Source: Oikopleura dioica (lineage: Eukaryota > Chordata > Appendicularia > Copelata > Oikopleuridae). Taken from it: a stretch of DNA of 64,000 bases. Shown piece after piece: positions 49,151 to 60,738 of this stretch. Where the stretch lies: assembly GCA_907165135.1 (NCBI GenBank), contig OU015569.1, positions 9,486,501-9,550,500 of the forward strand. The letters run 5' to 3'. How positions within the stretch are numbered: position 1 is the stretch's first letter; each line of letters begins with the position of its first letter. The position numbers and the translations under genes were made by a program. The notes under the pieces were generated by a model. The model searched no databases. It had not been told where the DNA came from and saw nothing but the letters and a program-made list of their open reading frames with translations.

Positions 49151-52100
49151 ATGAAGGCTTTATTTAAACCTGGCGGGAAGGCAGGGATGAAACAAGCTAG
49201 ATTGGAAAGTTAAACCCTTGTGCAGTTGTTTCATCCAGCGTTAGTCGAAAAAGATCCCGCCGAACCAGCTCGTGGGCAAGTTGATGAAAAGCCTCGCTGC
49301 CCTTGAAGAGCTCAAGCTTTGGGTTTTTTGATTAATTTCGGAAATTCAGTCAAGCCTGATATTTCTCGAGGGCACGTGGAAAACCCGCTTTCAGCATGAC
49401 TCGAGAAACGAAGACAAGAAGGACAGCGAGAAGAAGAGCATCAGGTAGCGTTAAAAATCAGCTTCTTTTGCCGAGTCTCCTGTTCAGCACCTATCTGGAC
49501 CGCGCTCTCGAGATATTAATACCAGAAGGAGACTCCCAGGCCCGCCAGAACAACGAAGACTTCATCAAACTCTCACAAGAAATCTACGCTCACAATCTCT
49601 TTACAGGAAATTGGTGAATACTCGAACTACGCACATCGTGCATTTTCGAATGTTATAAACCCCTCTCGTGGGAGAATCAGCTAGCTGGCGGCTCTTAGTA
49701 ACGGAACTGTGATTTTTGAAAAAAGGGTTGTGGATTGAGTGCATCGCCAATTTGACGCGATATCCGGTCTCATCTCCTCGCCGTGCAAATACACAGAGCT
49801 GGACAACGTGCAAATTTATATCCAAAAAAGACGCGGCGCCTGTATTTTTTGTTAATCAAGTTTTGACTCAAACTAGGCGAGTGCGAACTGTGGTCCACTT
49901 TGGAAGTGCCAAGTGATAAGCTGGATTATGCGTCCCGTAGTCGGGCTTATTGGATCGTCTATCTCTAGAACTCTGCATCTACGTCAGCGCTTTTCGTGAC
50001 ACTGTATTAAAAGTTGTAGTGAAAGTGCGTGTCTATTTTTAAGGACGTTCTTGCTCGCTGCGTTCCACGGAAAGCCGCTAGTTTATAACAAGCGCCGACT
50101 TTTCGAATATTATTAACCTAATAATTTGGCGCGAATCTGTCACTTCAGAACTGATGTTGATCCTAAGCCAGAGCCAATATGGCGCGCATTGAGTAGTTCA
50201 AACAACGATTGTTTAGTATTAGCGCATTGTAGACGATTTTGGCGGCTACAGATTCCTGAAAAGGTTGAGCAACATGTTCGGAAGAAGTTGCTGCTTACTT
50301 AAAGGTTAATTTAACATCGCTCGTGAAAACAGATTAATAACTGCGTCCATCTGTTTTTAGAAGAAGTTGAGCATTCCAAATCTTTTATGATCGATTAATG
50401 TTCTGTGGTTGCTGCGGTGGCCACTTGCGGTCCGGGAGAATGTGAAGTGACAAAATTTTGAATTTAAAAATCACCGCAGCATATTCGAATTTCAATGGCC
50501 TTAGGTAGCCTCTACGCATTCTTTTAGGCCTAAAACAGTAGATTTATTGGTCTTCCTGGAAGTCTGGCAAACCGCCGACCAAGCGTTATTACTGACTTCA
50601 TGTCTTCAGTATTCGCATGGTTGAGATTCGAACGGAAATGAAGTCGAGTGCAACCGATGAATAATTTCGAGAGTCCAAGACTAGCGAGCAATTGTTTCGC
50701 AACGGCTTGCCTCAATAAACGATTCGTTTCCGACCTGTTTCATTTCAATACAGGTTAACCTTTTGGATATTGCATGAACGTGGAGATATCGCGCTTTGGA
50801 CGGTGCGATCCGGTGTCGTGGAGGAGAGCCGGAATACTAATTTTGCCTAGGTAATAGGTTTGAGCTCTATCTTGCGGAAAGCGTCCGTCTCGGCGTCCAT
50901 ACTTCATAAGCTGAGTTTACCACAGTTTACTGGTATTATCGGGCAGCCAGGATCGAGTACCTTTGCCGATCACGTACGCTGGCGTCGGCTCTTCTTCACA
51001 TTGCTACAAGTAACTTTAATTAACAACAGCGTGCCTATGCGGCGAAATTTGCATACAGAGCTATGACATAGTGCCCAGATTTCGCACTCGGGCAAATTCA
51101 ATTAATAGCCCCTCGTTCTAGCTATTTGAAAACAACGATCCAAGATGACCCAAAAGCTCACGCTGCTTTAGTGTTTTTCTTTAATTTATAAAATGATCTG
51201 AGAAGCAAGATTAATTGGGAATGAAATCGTCGATTTCATGATCCGTTTAGTACGAAATACTAATGGGAAAAATTCATGTAATCCTTTAGGAGGTAAAGAG
51301 CATCTAAGCAGGATTATCCTGGAACTGATATGGCTTTGACAACGTCGCTCGTCAAAATGTCGCCTGCCGACTGCTGGTAACTGTCTTTGAACCGCTATTT
51401 TCCACGATTTTTTTCACGCTCGATAAAAGCGAAAATGTCACTCACCAGCATGAAACACATCGATAATACCGCTTATTTTCAATTTCGCTGAGATGAAAAA
51501 AGTCCCCTCAAGAACCTAGCGGGCGATTGATACTGAAGATCGCTTGTTTCATTCATTTACGATCTATTTCAGGAGGAAATTACATCTATACGAAATAATC
51601 TAAAATGCTCAGCGATTTTTTGTGTTAGTGGCAGAAATTTGCGAGGCACGCGTTTCAAAGAAGAGCCCGCATATTTATGAGATGCTTGTGGTAGTAATGC
51701 TATCTTTAATTTGCGATTCTAAGTACATCTCTTGAAGACTTGAGTTGACGGTCTGTTCTGCAAGATGTGGAAGAAAATATGTTATTTCGGTAAGAGAAGG
51801 TCTTAATTTCTTCGCCTTTAGACGACGAAGAATGAGTCCACCTTGCAGTTAAATTTAGCTGTTTCCGGAGGCTCAGCTAGTGTGTCAAACAACCCAAGCC
51901 TTTTCCGCTGTCTCTCCAAGGAACAGATAAGAGGAGCTTGTTTTGAGGGACTTTTGTTTTAAAAAGTCGCCAGTATAAATTAAACCTCCGCGCGAAATTT
52001 GAATGATGAAACGATCACCGCGGCTTGCTTTGAAAATTAAAGCTTCCAAGTGAGGGAGAATGGGTTTAGAAGGGCTGGCGCTGATTCAAGCCCGGATGTT

Positions 52101-55100
52101 AGTACTTGTTCAGGATGTTGAGGCCCAAAACAAGCGTTATCGTATCCCCACTGTTCTCAGTTAGATAATCCTCGATACGTTCTTACACAATAGCAACCAT
52201 CTGTACTCACCACAACCATAAGCTCTTATCAAGAATCTAGATGAATTGGAATTCGAGAGTCGAAAAGTCGCTTCAAGGACAGTGTTCGCTACTCGGATAA
52301 AAACGCTCACAGTTCCGAATTTCTTGAGCAAGAAACGTTAAGTCTCTGGTGCATTATTTTTAGCTGAACTCTACCACAGGATATTCAAAAACTTACTTAT
52401 CAGACAAATTGGTACGCGATATCCCATGGTCAACCACATTGCGGAAAATCCCGAAATCCTGTTTTTACTACTCGACGGCTACAAACATCAGTCAAATAGC
52501 GGTAAGCTCTTTAGTAATCAACTGCATCTTGTCGGAATTGTAATTCCTCCCGAATTTTTGTGTTATCGAAATATTTTTGACAGAAGTGTAATTTTCGAAA
52601 AGGAAAATAAAGAACATAGAGCCTTTTTCTAATCGTATTCGATAAGTATTAAGTTGGACTGGTTCCCTGTCGTCGGTCACCACCTGGCACCGTGAAGGGT
52701 TATCGCATCCACTTCAGCTGAACCTGTTGACGCTATTTTAACATAAACGAAGCTTAGATTTCCCGTTGCGCTTTTTCGCTTTAATGTTTTCTGTAGTTTC
52801 CCTTGCCACCAGTTGATATGCGCAAGTGTGGGAATATTGGACCACTATTTTGAAAGACGTTCTTCTAAGCTGACAAGTGAATGACTTGCGCAAGTTGAAC
52901 CAAATTAGTTAAAATTTTCCGTTTTACTTTTCGAGATGTTTCTCCCAAATTGCGCATAAGTCCCGAAGTGACATTTTAAAACAAATCCGAAGGCGAGTTT
53001 TTGAAATTCAGCCTATTAATAGTTCCGTGGAGGGGATTTTTGAAAAGTAGCACTAAACTGTACGGTAGGGAGTCTCTGCTTTCTTACACTTGGCGTTTGC
53101 TATTTAGAAGAGGAATATAAACGGCACATTACATAGATGAACACGCGACCTTTGTGTTTGCATCTTGTGAATGTGTCCATTGCATTTCCTCTTGGGCAGT
53201 CTAAGGTCATGAGAAAGAGTTGTGTTTGGACTCGAGCAGATAGCTAAGAATCGAGCAAAATGAATTTAAAAGTGGCACCCTCGCATTTCCATTAGTTCAC
53301 ATTTGTAAATATTTAGGCCCTTCGCGAAATGATACAAATCTCACTCTACGTACTTTGGAATGCGTGCAATTTATCGCCCCTAAATTGAATTTTCTATAAA
53401 CATATCCCAAATGCGAAATTGCACAAATTCAAAAGCATCCTCGTCATATTTCTAATTCCGTCCAAGCCTTCTATTTTTTAAACTACCAAGTTAGTAGTAC
53501 CGATTCCTTCTACCGGTCATTATGCAAGATATGTATATTCAGGCGGCGCGAAGGGCTACTGCAAGTTAATTTTGTTTAGAACACATGTTAGCTTTTAGAA
53601 ATTATGGACCATGCTTTGTATTTGTTATTACGATTCGCAAATCGGTGAACCCCACTCTAATTCTGAGTGAATGATTCAACGCTAATTTAAATACATCAAA
53701 CATGTTGTGAGCCGAATCAATGACATGATTTGTTTCCACAATGCTTATTGTCATTTCGCGCGTTGGGTTTTCGTAAACTAACGCATTGTTTGTGGAATGC
53801 TCCAGCAGTTCTGTCCGAGCGTTCCATTCTCGAGGACATTCTGAGGCGTTCCAGAAGGATTAAAAATGTTTAGGACTGATCGTGGCTTTATGTGGAGACA
53901 TGCTCCGCGAATGCTTGACGGTGAATGAACAGCTCGTCAAAATTCTGCTGTACGATGAACATCGCAGATTCTACTCTATCTTCGAATATGTCAACCACGA
54001 TGCCTTCGATATTGCCTCCGATGCCTTTAGGACTTTTAGGGTAGGTGTAGCAAATTTTGAACTTTTGGGAAACTCGCAACCACGTCAAGCGCGCCTTTAA
54101 CATTTATCGAGCTTTTAACCACAAACTAGGCAGCTTTAAAATTTCTTAGCAGCAGGACATGTTTAATCTTTTGCACCGGTTTGTGTTCTGTTACTTAATC
54201 TTGCAATTCAGGTCAGTGTCAAGGAAAGGTCTTATGAAGAGAAAGCGCATTTTAGAAAGCATTTACTGTTAGTTACTGAGGTGTCTTTTCTAAATGCACC
54301 GCCAGACTATCACAATATAAACGCAAAGGACATTCGCGTTATCGGCTACTCGCTCATTCTATAACGAGGTTCGATCAAAGGGCAGCGAAATTAAGATACA
54401 CATGTTCTAAAAGCGATAACTCAAAGGAGCAGACTCTAGTCCGCCGAATCGATCAGATGCAGCTTTTGGGAAGTAATTTTTCTTGAAGGAAGTAGTGCTC
54501 AGTCTGTGTTCAGGACGCACTCATTCACAAGAATGAGAAAGACCCCCAACAGAATCCACACAATCAAATCGTGGCCCAGTTCCTCAACGACAACTACAGC
54601 GAGTTCTTCGAGCACTACTCGCGACTGCTGAGGACGGACAACTACGTAACTATCCGCCAGTCATTGAAACTACTTTCGGAGCTGCTGCTCAATCGGGAGA
54701 ACTTCTCCGTCCTACAGAGATACGTTGCGGATGATGCCAATCTCAAGGTCCTTTTTTCTCTTCTTCGGGAAGTAACTCTCTCTTTAGGAGATGATGAAAC
54801 TGCTCGCACATCCTGACTCAAACGCCATCAAATTCGAAGCCTTCCACGTTTTTAAGTGTTTTGTTACGGGATTATAAGATCTTAAGCGTCGTGTATATTT
54901 GAGTATTTGCGGCTATGCCACTTGCAAGCTTCTATTATGGGATCAAGCTGGACTGGTTTGCTTAGAAACGGCCTGTCTCGCCTAATTTTGATTCGGACTC
55001 GCTGAGAAAATCTAGAATTTAAAAGAAATATTTATCGCTTGACCCGGATGAGCAAGGCTGGCAGCTGCCTTTCTTAATCCCTTTGTAGTTGCGAGCCCAA

Positions 55101-55304
55101 CCAAATCTCCTGGAGTCGCCAAAGTTTTATACACCAACCAGGAGAAGCTCATCGAATTCCTCGAAAAATTTCAGGTACCATCTTTGCGACCAATTCCAGC
55201 TAGAACTTTTTAAGCCTGACCGCCAAGAAGACGAGGGTTTCCAAGAAGAAAAACGCTATTTAATCAAGCAGATCCGAACTTTAGAAAAGCCTGCAGACTT
55301 ATGA
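49151..55304 (+). CDS. CAB39: CAB39/Mo25 scaffold of the LKB1-STRAD kinase complex
   Basis: Eleven exons: 49151-49180, 49245-49322, 49395-49444, 49488-49613, 49799-49876, 52404-52501, 53874-54040, 54514-54747, 54788-54857, 55089-55174, 55215-55304, giving 1107 nt (368 aa; human 341). Family landmarks in order: SKKIPPNQLVGKLMKSLAALE, QIGTRYP, ILFLLLDGY, MLRECLTV, FDIASDAFRTF, NYSEFFEHYSRLL, NYVTIRQSLKLLSELLLNR, KFEAFHVFK, KLIEFLEKFQ, EEKRYLIKQIR. Mo25 is an alpha-helical repeat scaffold that stabilises LKB1-STRAD and activates GCK kinases such as OSR1/SPAK. Exons 1-3 and the 5/6 and 9/10 joins are least certain. Introns 1 (AAG|GCAGGG) and 5 (AG|GCGAGT) read as GC-AG. Introns 5 and 6 are long (2527 and 1372 bp). 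An ATTAAA at 55315-55320 could be the poly(A) signal. Confidence 0.93.
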
Positions 55305-57148
55305 AAGCCTTTTTATTAAAAAAAATGAGCAAATTTATATTATTTATAAGAGTTTTTGTAATTGTTGCCCACAGAACCTCCTGTTTAGCAAACTTCTATC
55401 CTTTCTCAATTGCAAAAACTAAAAATGGCAAAATTGGAATTCTTCTCAGAAACTTTCAACGGCTCTAACAATTCAAAAGTCAGCTTTCTTAACCAAAGAA
55501 TTTGGGCTAAAATCGATGGTGTCTCTTTCCACTGCTGGATTTCTCCCTAAATGTGATCTCCCATATTCAGCGTGTGCATGTTTTCTTTGAATCGCTAAAC
55601 ATTCGCCTGCTGAGTATTCTGTAACTTTCTAGCTTCTGAAATCGAATTTCTAACGACAGGAGAAATCTCATTTATTTATATGGCTTCCTGAGCACATATT
55701 ACCAGCATGTAAATAACCAGTCGCAATTTGACTCCAGAAACAAAAAACACGATTCTGACTTTCAACCTCACGATCAGATCTTTCAACTGTCACCAGTTGA
55801 ACAAATCTGAAGACTGCAATTCTTTTCTTCTTTCATCAAATCATTCAAAGTAACTTTTCATAAAAACTGAGCGAAAAAACTTGATTTGCCTTTCGATGCC
55901 TATTTTAAAACTAATTGTCAATCTATAATTAATATAATTATTGTCTTTACTATTTATTTGCTTTCTCTCTGTCGACAGAAAGCACTCTGATTCATAAAAC
56001 ACAAATCGTTCACAACTCATCCAGTTCAAGCTCGATTTTAATTACCGAGCCAACCTTTCTCAATTTACCCAAGTGAAAAAAGTATTTCTATTTACGCATA
56101 TATTTAGGCTTAGCTGCAATAAATCGCGCATGAGCACAAAATCATTCTTCCCATGAAGCTGTTTCGATAGAGGATAGAAACAGCTTCAATTTCTTTCTTC
56201 TTTTTGGCCGAACTAGTACGGGCGCTATAAAAATAGCCTGATTGCTTGTACGGAGAAGATAAGTGATTTTGGTAAAAATCAGTTCGCCGGATTTTGCCAT
56301 CGCGGCCATTAGACGGCCATGTGGAACATATCATCATCTTTTATCAGCGGTACCACGTCTAATATCGCCACAGTAACACTGCAACTAACCCTCTTTGGCG
56401 AACAATGTTAGAAAGTTTGTTTTTGCATTTATAAAAGATTATTTAATCAATTACACTTTGATACAGACGAGATTATTTCTAAACTCGATTCGATCATGAG
56501 AAACATAGACCACGCGTCTGAGAAGTATTTACGAAATTGTAATGAATCCATGTCATGGACTAATCATAACATGGCTTTTTCTCTCGCCCATTGATTTTTC
56601 TGCATAATGTAAATTGAAAAGCAATCAAAAAATTTTTGACAAAAAGTGCACAAAATTTAAGTCTATTTTGAGAAGTCCTATCGCATGAGAAGAGCGGCTA
56701 GTGCTCCTGAGTTGTAGCGATTTGTGCATTTAGCTTGAGCCGGATGGCTTTATGACGAGGTGAACAATAGTTTTTGATCTGTGTGGCAGAACCCTGACAT
56801 TTTCAAAGGACAGATGTCTTTTTTGACTTTGTTCAAGTTATCTTATCACCGCTCGCTGTCCGGTACCTTTTTCCCAAAATATCATTTTGGACTCCGGAAT
56901 GCCAATTTCGTTAACTTTATTGACTAGAAACAAAGAAACAGAGTGATAAAAAGATAGCTCCACGAAGATACTTCGATTCGCAAATTTTAACTCAGTAAGA
57001 GCGGCCACTTCTTCGAGCATAAGGAAAATACGGCGCTTATTCTCCCATTTCCCCGAATTAGGCCGACAACATATTTTATGTAACAGCGAGATCTACTTTA
57101 GCAGATTTTGAAGCGCAGATTTGGCTTCGGGACGCTCCATATCTTATT
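55305..57148. other. Spacer downstream of the CAB39-like gene
   Basis: AT-rich, short frames only, no recognisable gene, tRNA or tandem repeat. It contains the 3' UTR of the CAB39-like gene at its start. Confidence 0.5.
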
Positions 57149-57348
57149 TTAAGGATATAGCCGTTCTCAAGGCACTTTCGTAGCGCCAAAAGGAGACGAT
57201 AATTTTTTCATTTCATAAGGAACCCTACCTAAAATTGCCTAAGAAACCCGATTCTAGTGTTCTTTTTAATTTTCTAATAGAAAAATTCCTCTCTAGAGCA
57301 ATTTTAAATCTTACGATCACTTTTTCTCGAGAATTTTCCATTAAATCG
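57149..57348 (+). repeat. Left inverted arm of the foldback element
   Basis: Pairs with 57707-57908 in inverted orientation. Best preserved at the outer 39 bp and again at the inner segment CTTACGATCACTTTTTCTCG. Confidence 0.8.
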
Positions 57349-57706
57349 GTCGAGTTTTTTTGATAAATTAAAAATTTCGACCTTTCTCTACATTTCTAGG
57401 GTCTAAGGTTTAACAGATTCCAATTATTTATGATTCTAGAGCCATTTTTATGAGGCTTACTTGAGTAAGCCGAAGCGTCAGACAGCGCTCTGGTTTGCTG
57501 AGCTGGGCGCCCTCCTCCATCGCGCGGTGAGGCGCGCATGTGAAAGAGCGCGCTGATTGGCCAAGCGACCTGAACGCAGCATTTATGAAAAAGAAAAGCC
57601 AAAAAGAAGAAGACGCTAGAATGAAAATTTGATCGGGTTTTGAAATTTTGAGGCCCTAGGAAGATAGATTAGCAGTTATTTATAATAAGACACGGTTTAG
57701 TTATAG

Positions 57707-57908
57707 CGATTTAATTGAAAAATTTCGAGAAAAAGTGATCGTAAGATTTCAAATCGCTCCAAAGAGAAATTTTCTTTGAAAAAAATTTTAAAAAACATCA
57801 GAATCGAATTCTAGACATAATTTTAGGTAGGACGTGTCTTGAAATGAAAAAAATTTATCGCCCCATTTCGGCGCTACGAAAGTGCCTTGAGAACGGCTAT
57901 ATCCTTAA
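57707..57908 (-). repeat. Right inverted arm of the foldback element
   Basis: Inverted counterpart of 57149-57348, with small indels in the A/T-rich middle. Confidence 0.8.
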
Positions 57909-59391
57909 TTCTGAACAAGTTCAGATGAATCTTTTGGAGCATGCATTTTACTGCTTATTTGAAATATGCAAATAAGGGGATCTTTGTAAGAAATGACTAA
58001 GTGACAGGAAATGTCTGGGCCGCCTTCGAAATTGGCAACCTCGCCTTAAATCTGACTGTTTTTTGAAAATGTAAAAAGCAACAAAGAAATATTTAGAAGT
58101 AGTTTCAGTTTCTGCTTGCATAATGAGCACTGCAAGACTGCTAAACGAGGCAAGTCTACTTTCGCTGACTTGTTCAACACAATAAGAAGTATTTACTTTA
58201 ATCTCATTACACGAGACGTGAGAGGATTTCGACCATTTAGAGCGTGTTGAGTGCGGCAAATTCAAATTAGATTATATAAACTCGAACTTCTCCGTTACCA
58301 AGTAAAAGTGCAAACTTGACAGGGTTTGATCTCAATAGAGGAGCTTAAAAACTAATAAGACATTGACTGTCAAATGAGCGATTTATTCGACTTCCCGGGA
58401 GAAGCGAACATGTCAATCCAGAAAGTGTTTTTCAGTGAAAGGCCATTTATTATTGTCAAGGTTGCAAAAGGGCACAGGTGCAAGTGAAGAAACTTTATAA
58501 GCAATCGAGAATTCAACTAGTGATATTTAAAAGCGTCCTCGTAGCGACTGTAAAAAGATGACTGCTTTGTAATGAAGGTCTCAAGAGATGATGTTTTGAA
58601 AGTGGTTCTTGGTATTAATCAGCAAGCAGCCTAAACATGAAAGTATTCAGGAGATGAGACAGTGTAATGGCAACAGGAAATCAAGATTTTTTAGGGGATT
58701 TCATCGAACCAAACGTGAAACGCACCATAATTGCACCATCAGCACTTGCACCTGCACCACTGATTTTGTCAAAGTTCGCGAAACTATTCGCAAACCATCT
58801 TTTCGCTCTTCCTCGATATAGCAAGCTAAGATTAATTGTCGAAAAGTCGGTATTATCAAACCGCTGACTTTGAAATCGAAAGAAGACCGGAAGAAGATCA
58901 AGGCGCGCGGCGGCGGATCAAAGAGATCAATGAAAGTTCCATGCAATGTAATTGTTGTCTCCGTTATGCTCCTTGTAAACCCACTGCTAGCTTACTCGCA
59001 CGCTTCTTATTTAGTTGAATCATATCTGATGCGTTTTTCACACGTAGGGAAATTTCCAAGCATCTTGTAAAATGTCGGACACATGAAAAGATTCGCTGCA
59101 GGAGGGATTGACTTGTGAATCTTGCTCTATTTTTTGCACCTCAGTTCGCCTCTCTCGGCGCAGGATCATTCTTTGATAACTCTTCCGATAAGTTTTTTCT
59201 CTTCTCGTTCACAAGAAGTCTCAACAGTCTCGACTTAGAGAACGCAGAATGGAATTCTTTCTAGGTTAGCTGCCCCAAGAGAATATGAGCTACTGTAGAA
59301 ATACATTTGCTTAAAAGAATTATTAACTACTAAATAAACATTTTTTTTTACTTTTGATCTTCAAAGTGAGAATTGATTAATTGAAATTGAG
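57909..59391. other. Spacer upstream of the POU gene
   Basis: No supportable gene. Frames between 58600 and 59070 are short, lack splice context and occur on both strands. It should include the POU promoter. Confidence 0.45.
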
Positions 59392-60738
59392 ATGAAAAGG
59401 CGCGGCGGGATGGCGATTTCCGATTCTGAGCGACCACGAGGTTGTCCGCCTGCTACAAAAGCCTCGGCACGCGAACTCGCAGCTCATTCTCAACTTTGAC
59501 AGAGGTCCTCAATTTGACACAGGCCAAGATTTTGAAAACATTTTTCGGCATTTGTTGACCACTAAAAGCAGACAGCGACTTGGATCAGCTGAAAATGTAC
59601 CTGGACGGCTACCTTGACTCTGGGAGTTTTTTCGACGCCACTGATCCGAGCTGGACTAGTTACCTTCAGTTTCAGATTCAAATGGAAAACTACTTCAAAA
59701 CGATCTCACCTCAAGGAAACGATTTCCACAGTCATAGAGAGATTCTTGATATTTTTAAATTTTGGAAAAAAATGTCGTAAACCGTAAACAGAAGTCAATC
59801 CTTTTCCTGCTGCTTCGGAATTGTTGTCTTCGTCAGTAGAAGCACCTGTGGCTGTGGGACGAGAGCGAAAAGAAAAGCGCTCTTACAAATACAAAGTTGC
59901 AGCGTTGAAAGCTGCCAACGCCGCCTTGCTACAGCCTTTGAAGCAAATCCACAATACGATTTCTCAAGAGGAGAAAGAGGAAAATATCTCCGAGGGGTTC
60001 ATAATGCTGGTGAAACGTGTCCGAATACGCCTTGGCTTCACTCAGGCCGAGTTTCGTCATGTTTAGGATCACTTCATTTTAGCTTTTAACTTCTCATTAA
60101 ACGAGGATTAACCGCTCTATTCGGCTGCTGGCTCAGCGGCAAATTCTTCATGATTATCTGATAAGCGCATCTTGAGATTTGGCTTTTGGATATATTTTTT
60201 TAGGCCAAGGCCTTCTCATCCTTATCGAACTTTTTATGTTCTCAATCGCATGTTTTGGAACTCCGTCAAAGTCAGACTTGGGCTCTAGCCTGGGGGCAAT
60301 GTACGGCAAGCAATTCTCACAGACGACAATTTGCCGCTTCGAGTCTCGACAGCTATCGAGCAGCAACATGAAACGGCTGGTGCCGCTTTTGAAGAGGTGG
60401 GTGGACGATGCCGAGACGAACCCGGCTCAGGTAATTCAGAAGACGAACGAAGAAGTGATCAAAAAGGAACGGCTAGCTAGAAAATAAGCTGATCAGCAGA
60501 AATGCCTTCTTCATATGCTAAGTTATATCATATAACTTACATGGCTAACCCTAAGCAGACCAAAAAGCGAGATGTTAGTGAGCCTGATGTTGCAGCGATT
60601 TTGGAGAAGCAATTTTTGAAAAATTCGAAACCAACGGCGGCTCAGCTTTCTGTGATGGCCAGATCTTTAGATTTGGACAAAGAGGCGCTTCGAAATTGGT
60701 ACACGCGGCAGAAATCCAACTCAATAACCCTGGCGTAA
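59392..60738 (+). CDS. Divergent POU-domain transcription factor
   Basis: Exons 59392-59440, 59572-59715 (or to 59730), 59792-60055, 60276-60466 and 60559-60738 sum to 828 nt (275 aa). An acidic N-terminal segment (DLDQLKMYLDGYLDSG) leads to the POU-specific domain, with LGFTQAEF and YGKQFSQTTICRFESRQLS intact, nearest to classes III/V. A short basic linker leads to the homeodomain (KPTAAQLSVMARSLDLDKEAL). The third helix reads RNWYTRQKSN where POU proteins have RVWFCNRRQK: Trp48 is kept, but Val47, Cys50, Asn51 and Arg53 are changed. Intron 4 (60467-60558) needs a GA donor (AAG|GAACGGC) to join the linker to the homeodomain. Intron 2 is GA (AAG|GAAACG) or a weak GT. The junction between exons 3 and 4, inside the POU-specific domain, is uncertain by one or two residues. 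Poly(A) signal at 60802-60807. Confidence 0.85.

Larger units (their letters stand above)
57149..57908. mobile_element. TTAA-flanked foldback / MITE-like element with 200 bp inverted arms
   Basis: The left arm 57149-57348 and the reverse complement of the right arm 57707-57908 align over their whole length at about 80 percent by eye. The outer 39 bases are perfectly matched, starting TTAAGGATATAGCCG. Both ends carry TTAA (57149-57152 and 57905-57908), the target duplication typical of piggyBac-type elements. The roughly 360 bp centre includes a GC-rich GCGCGC patch and no transposase frame, so the element is non-autonomous. The superfamily is inferred from TTAA only; the arms start GG rather than the usual CC. 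Confidence 0.75.
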
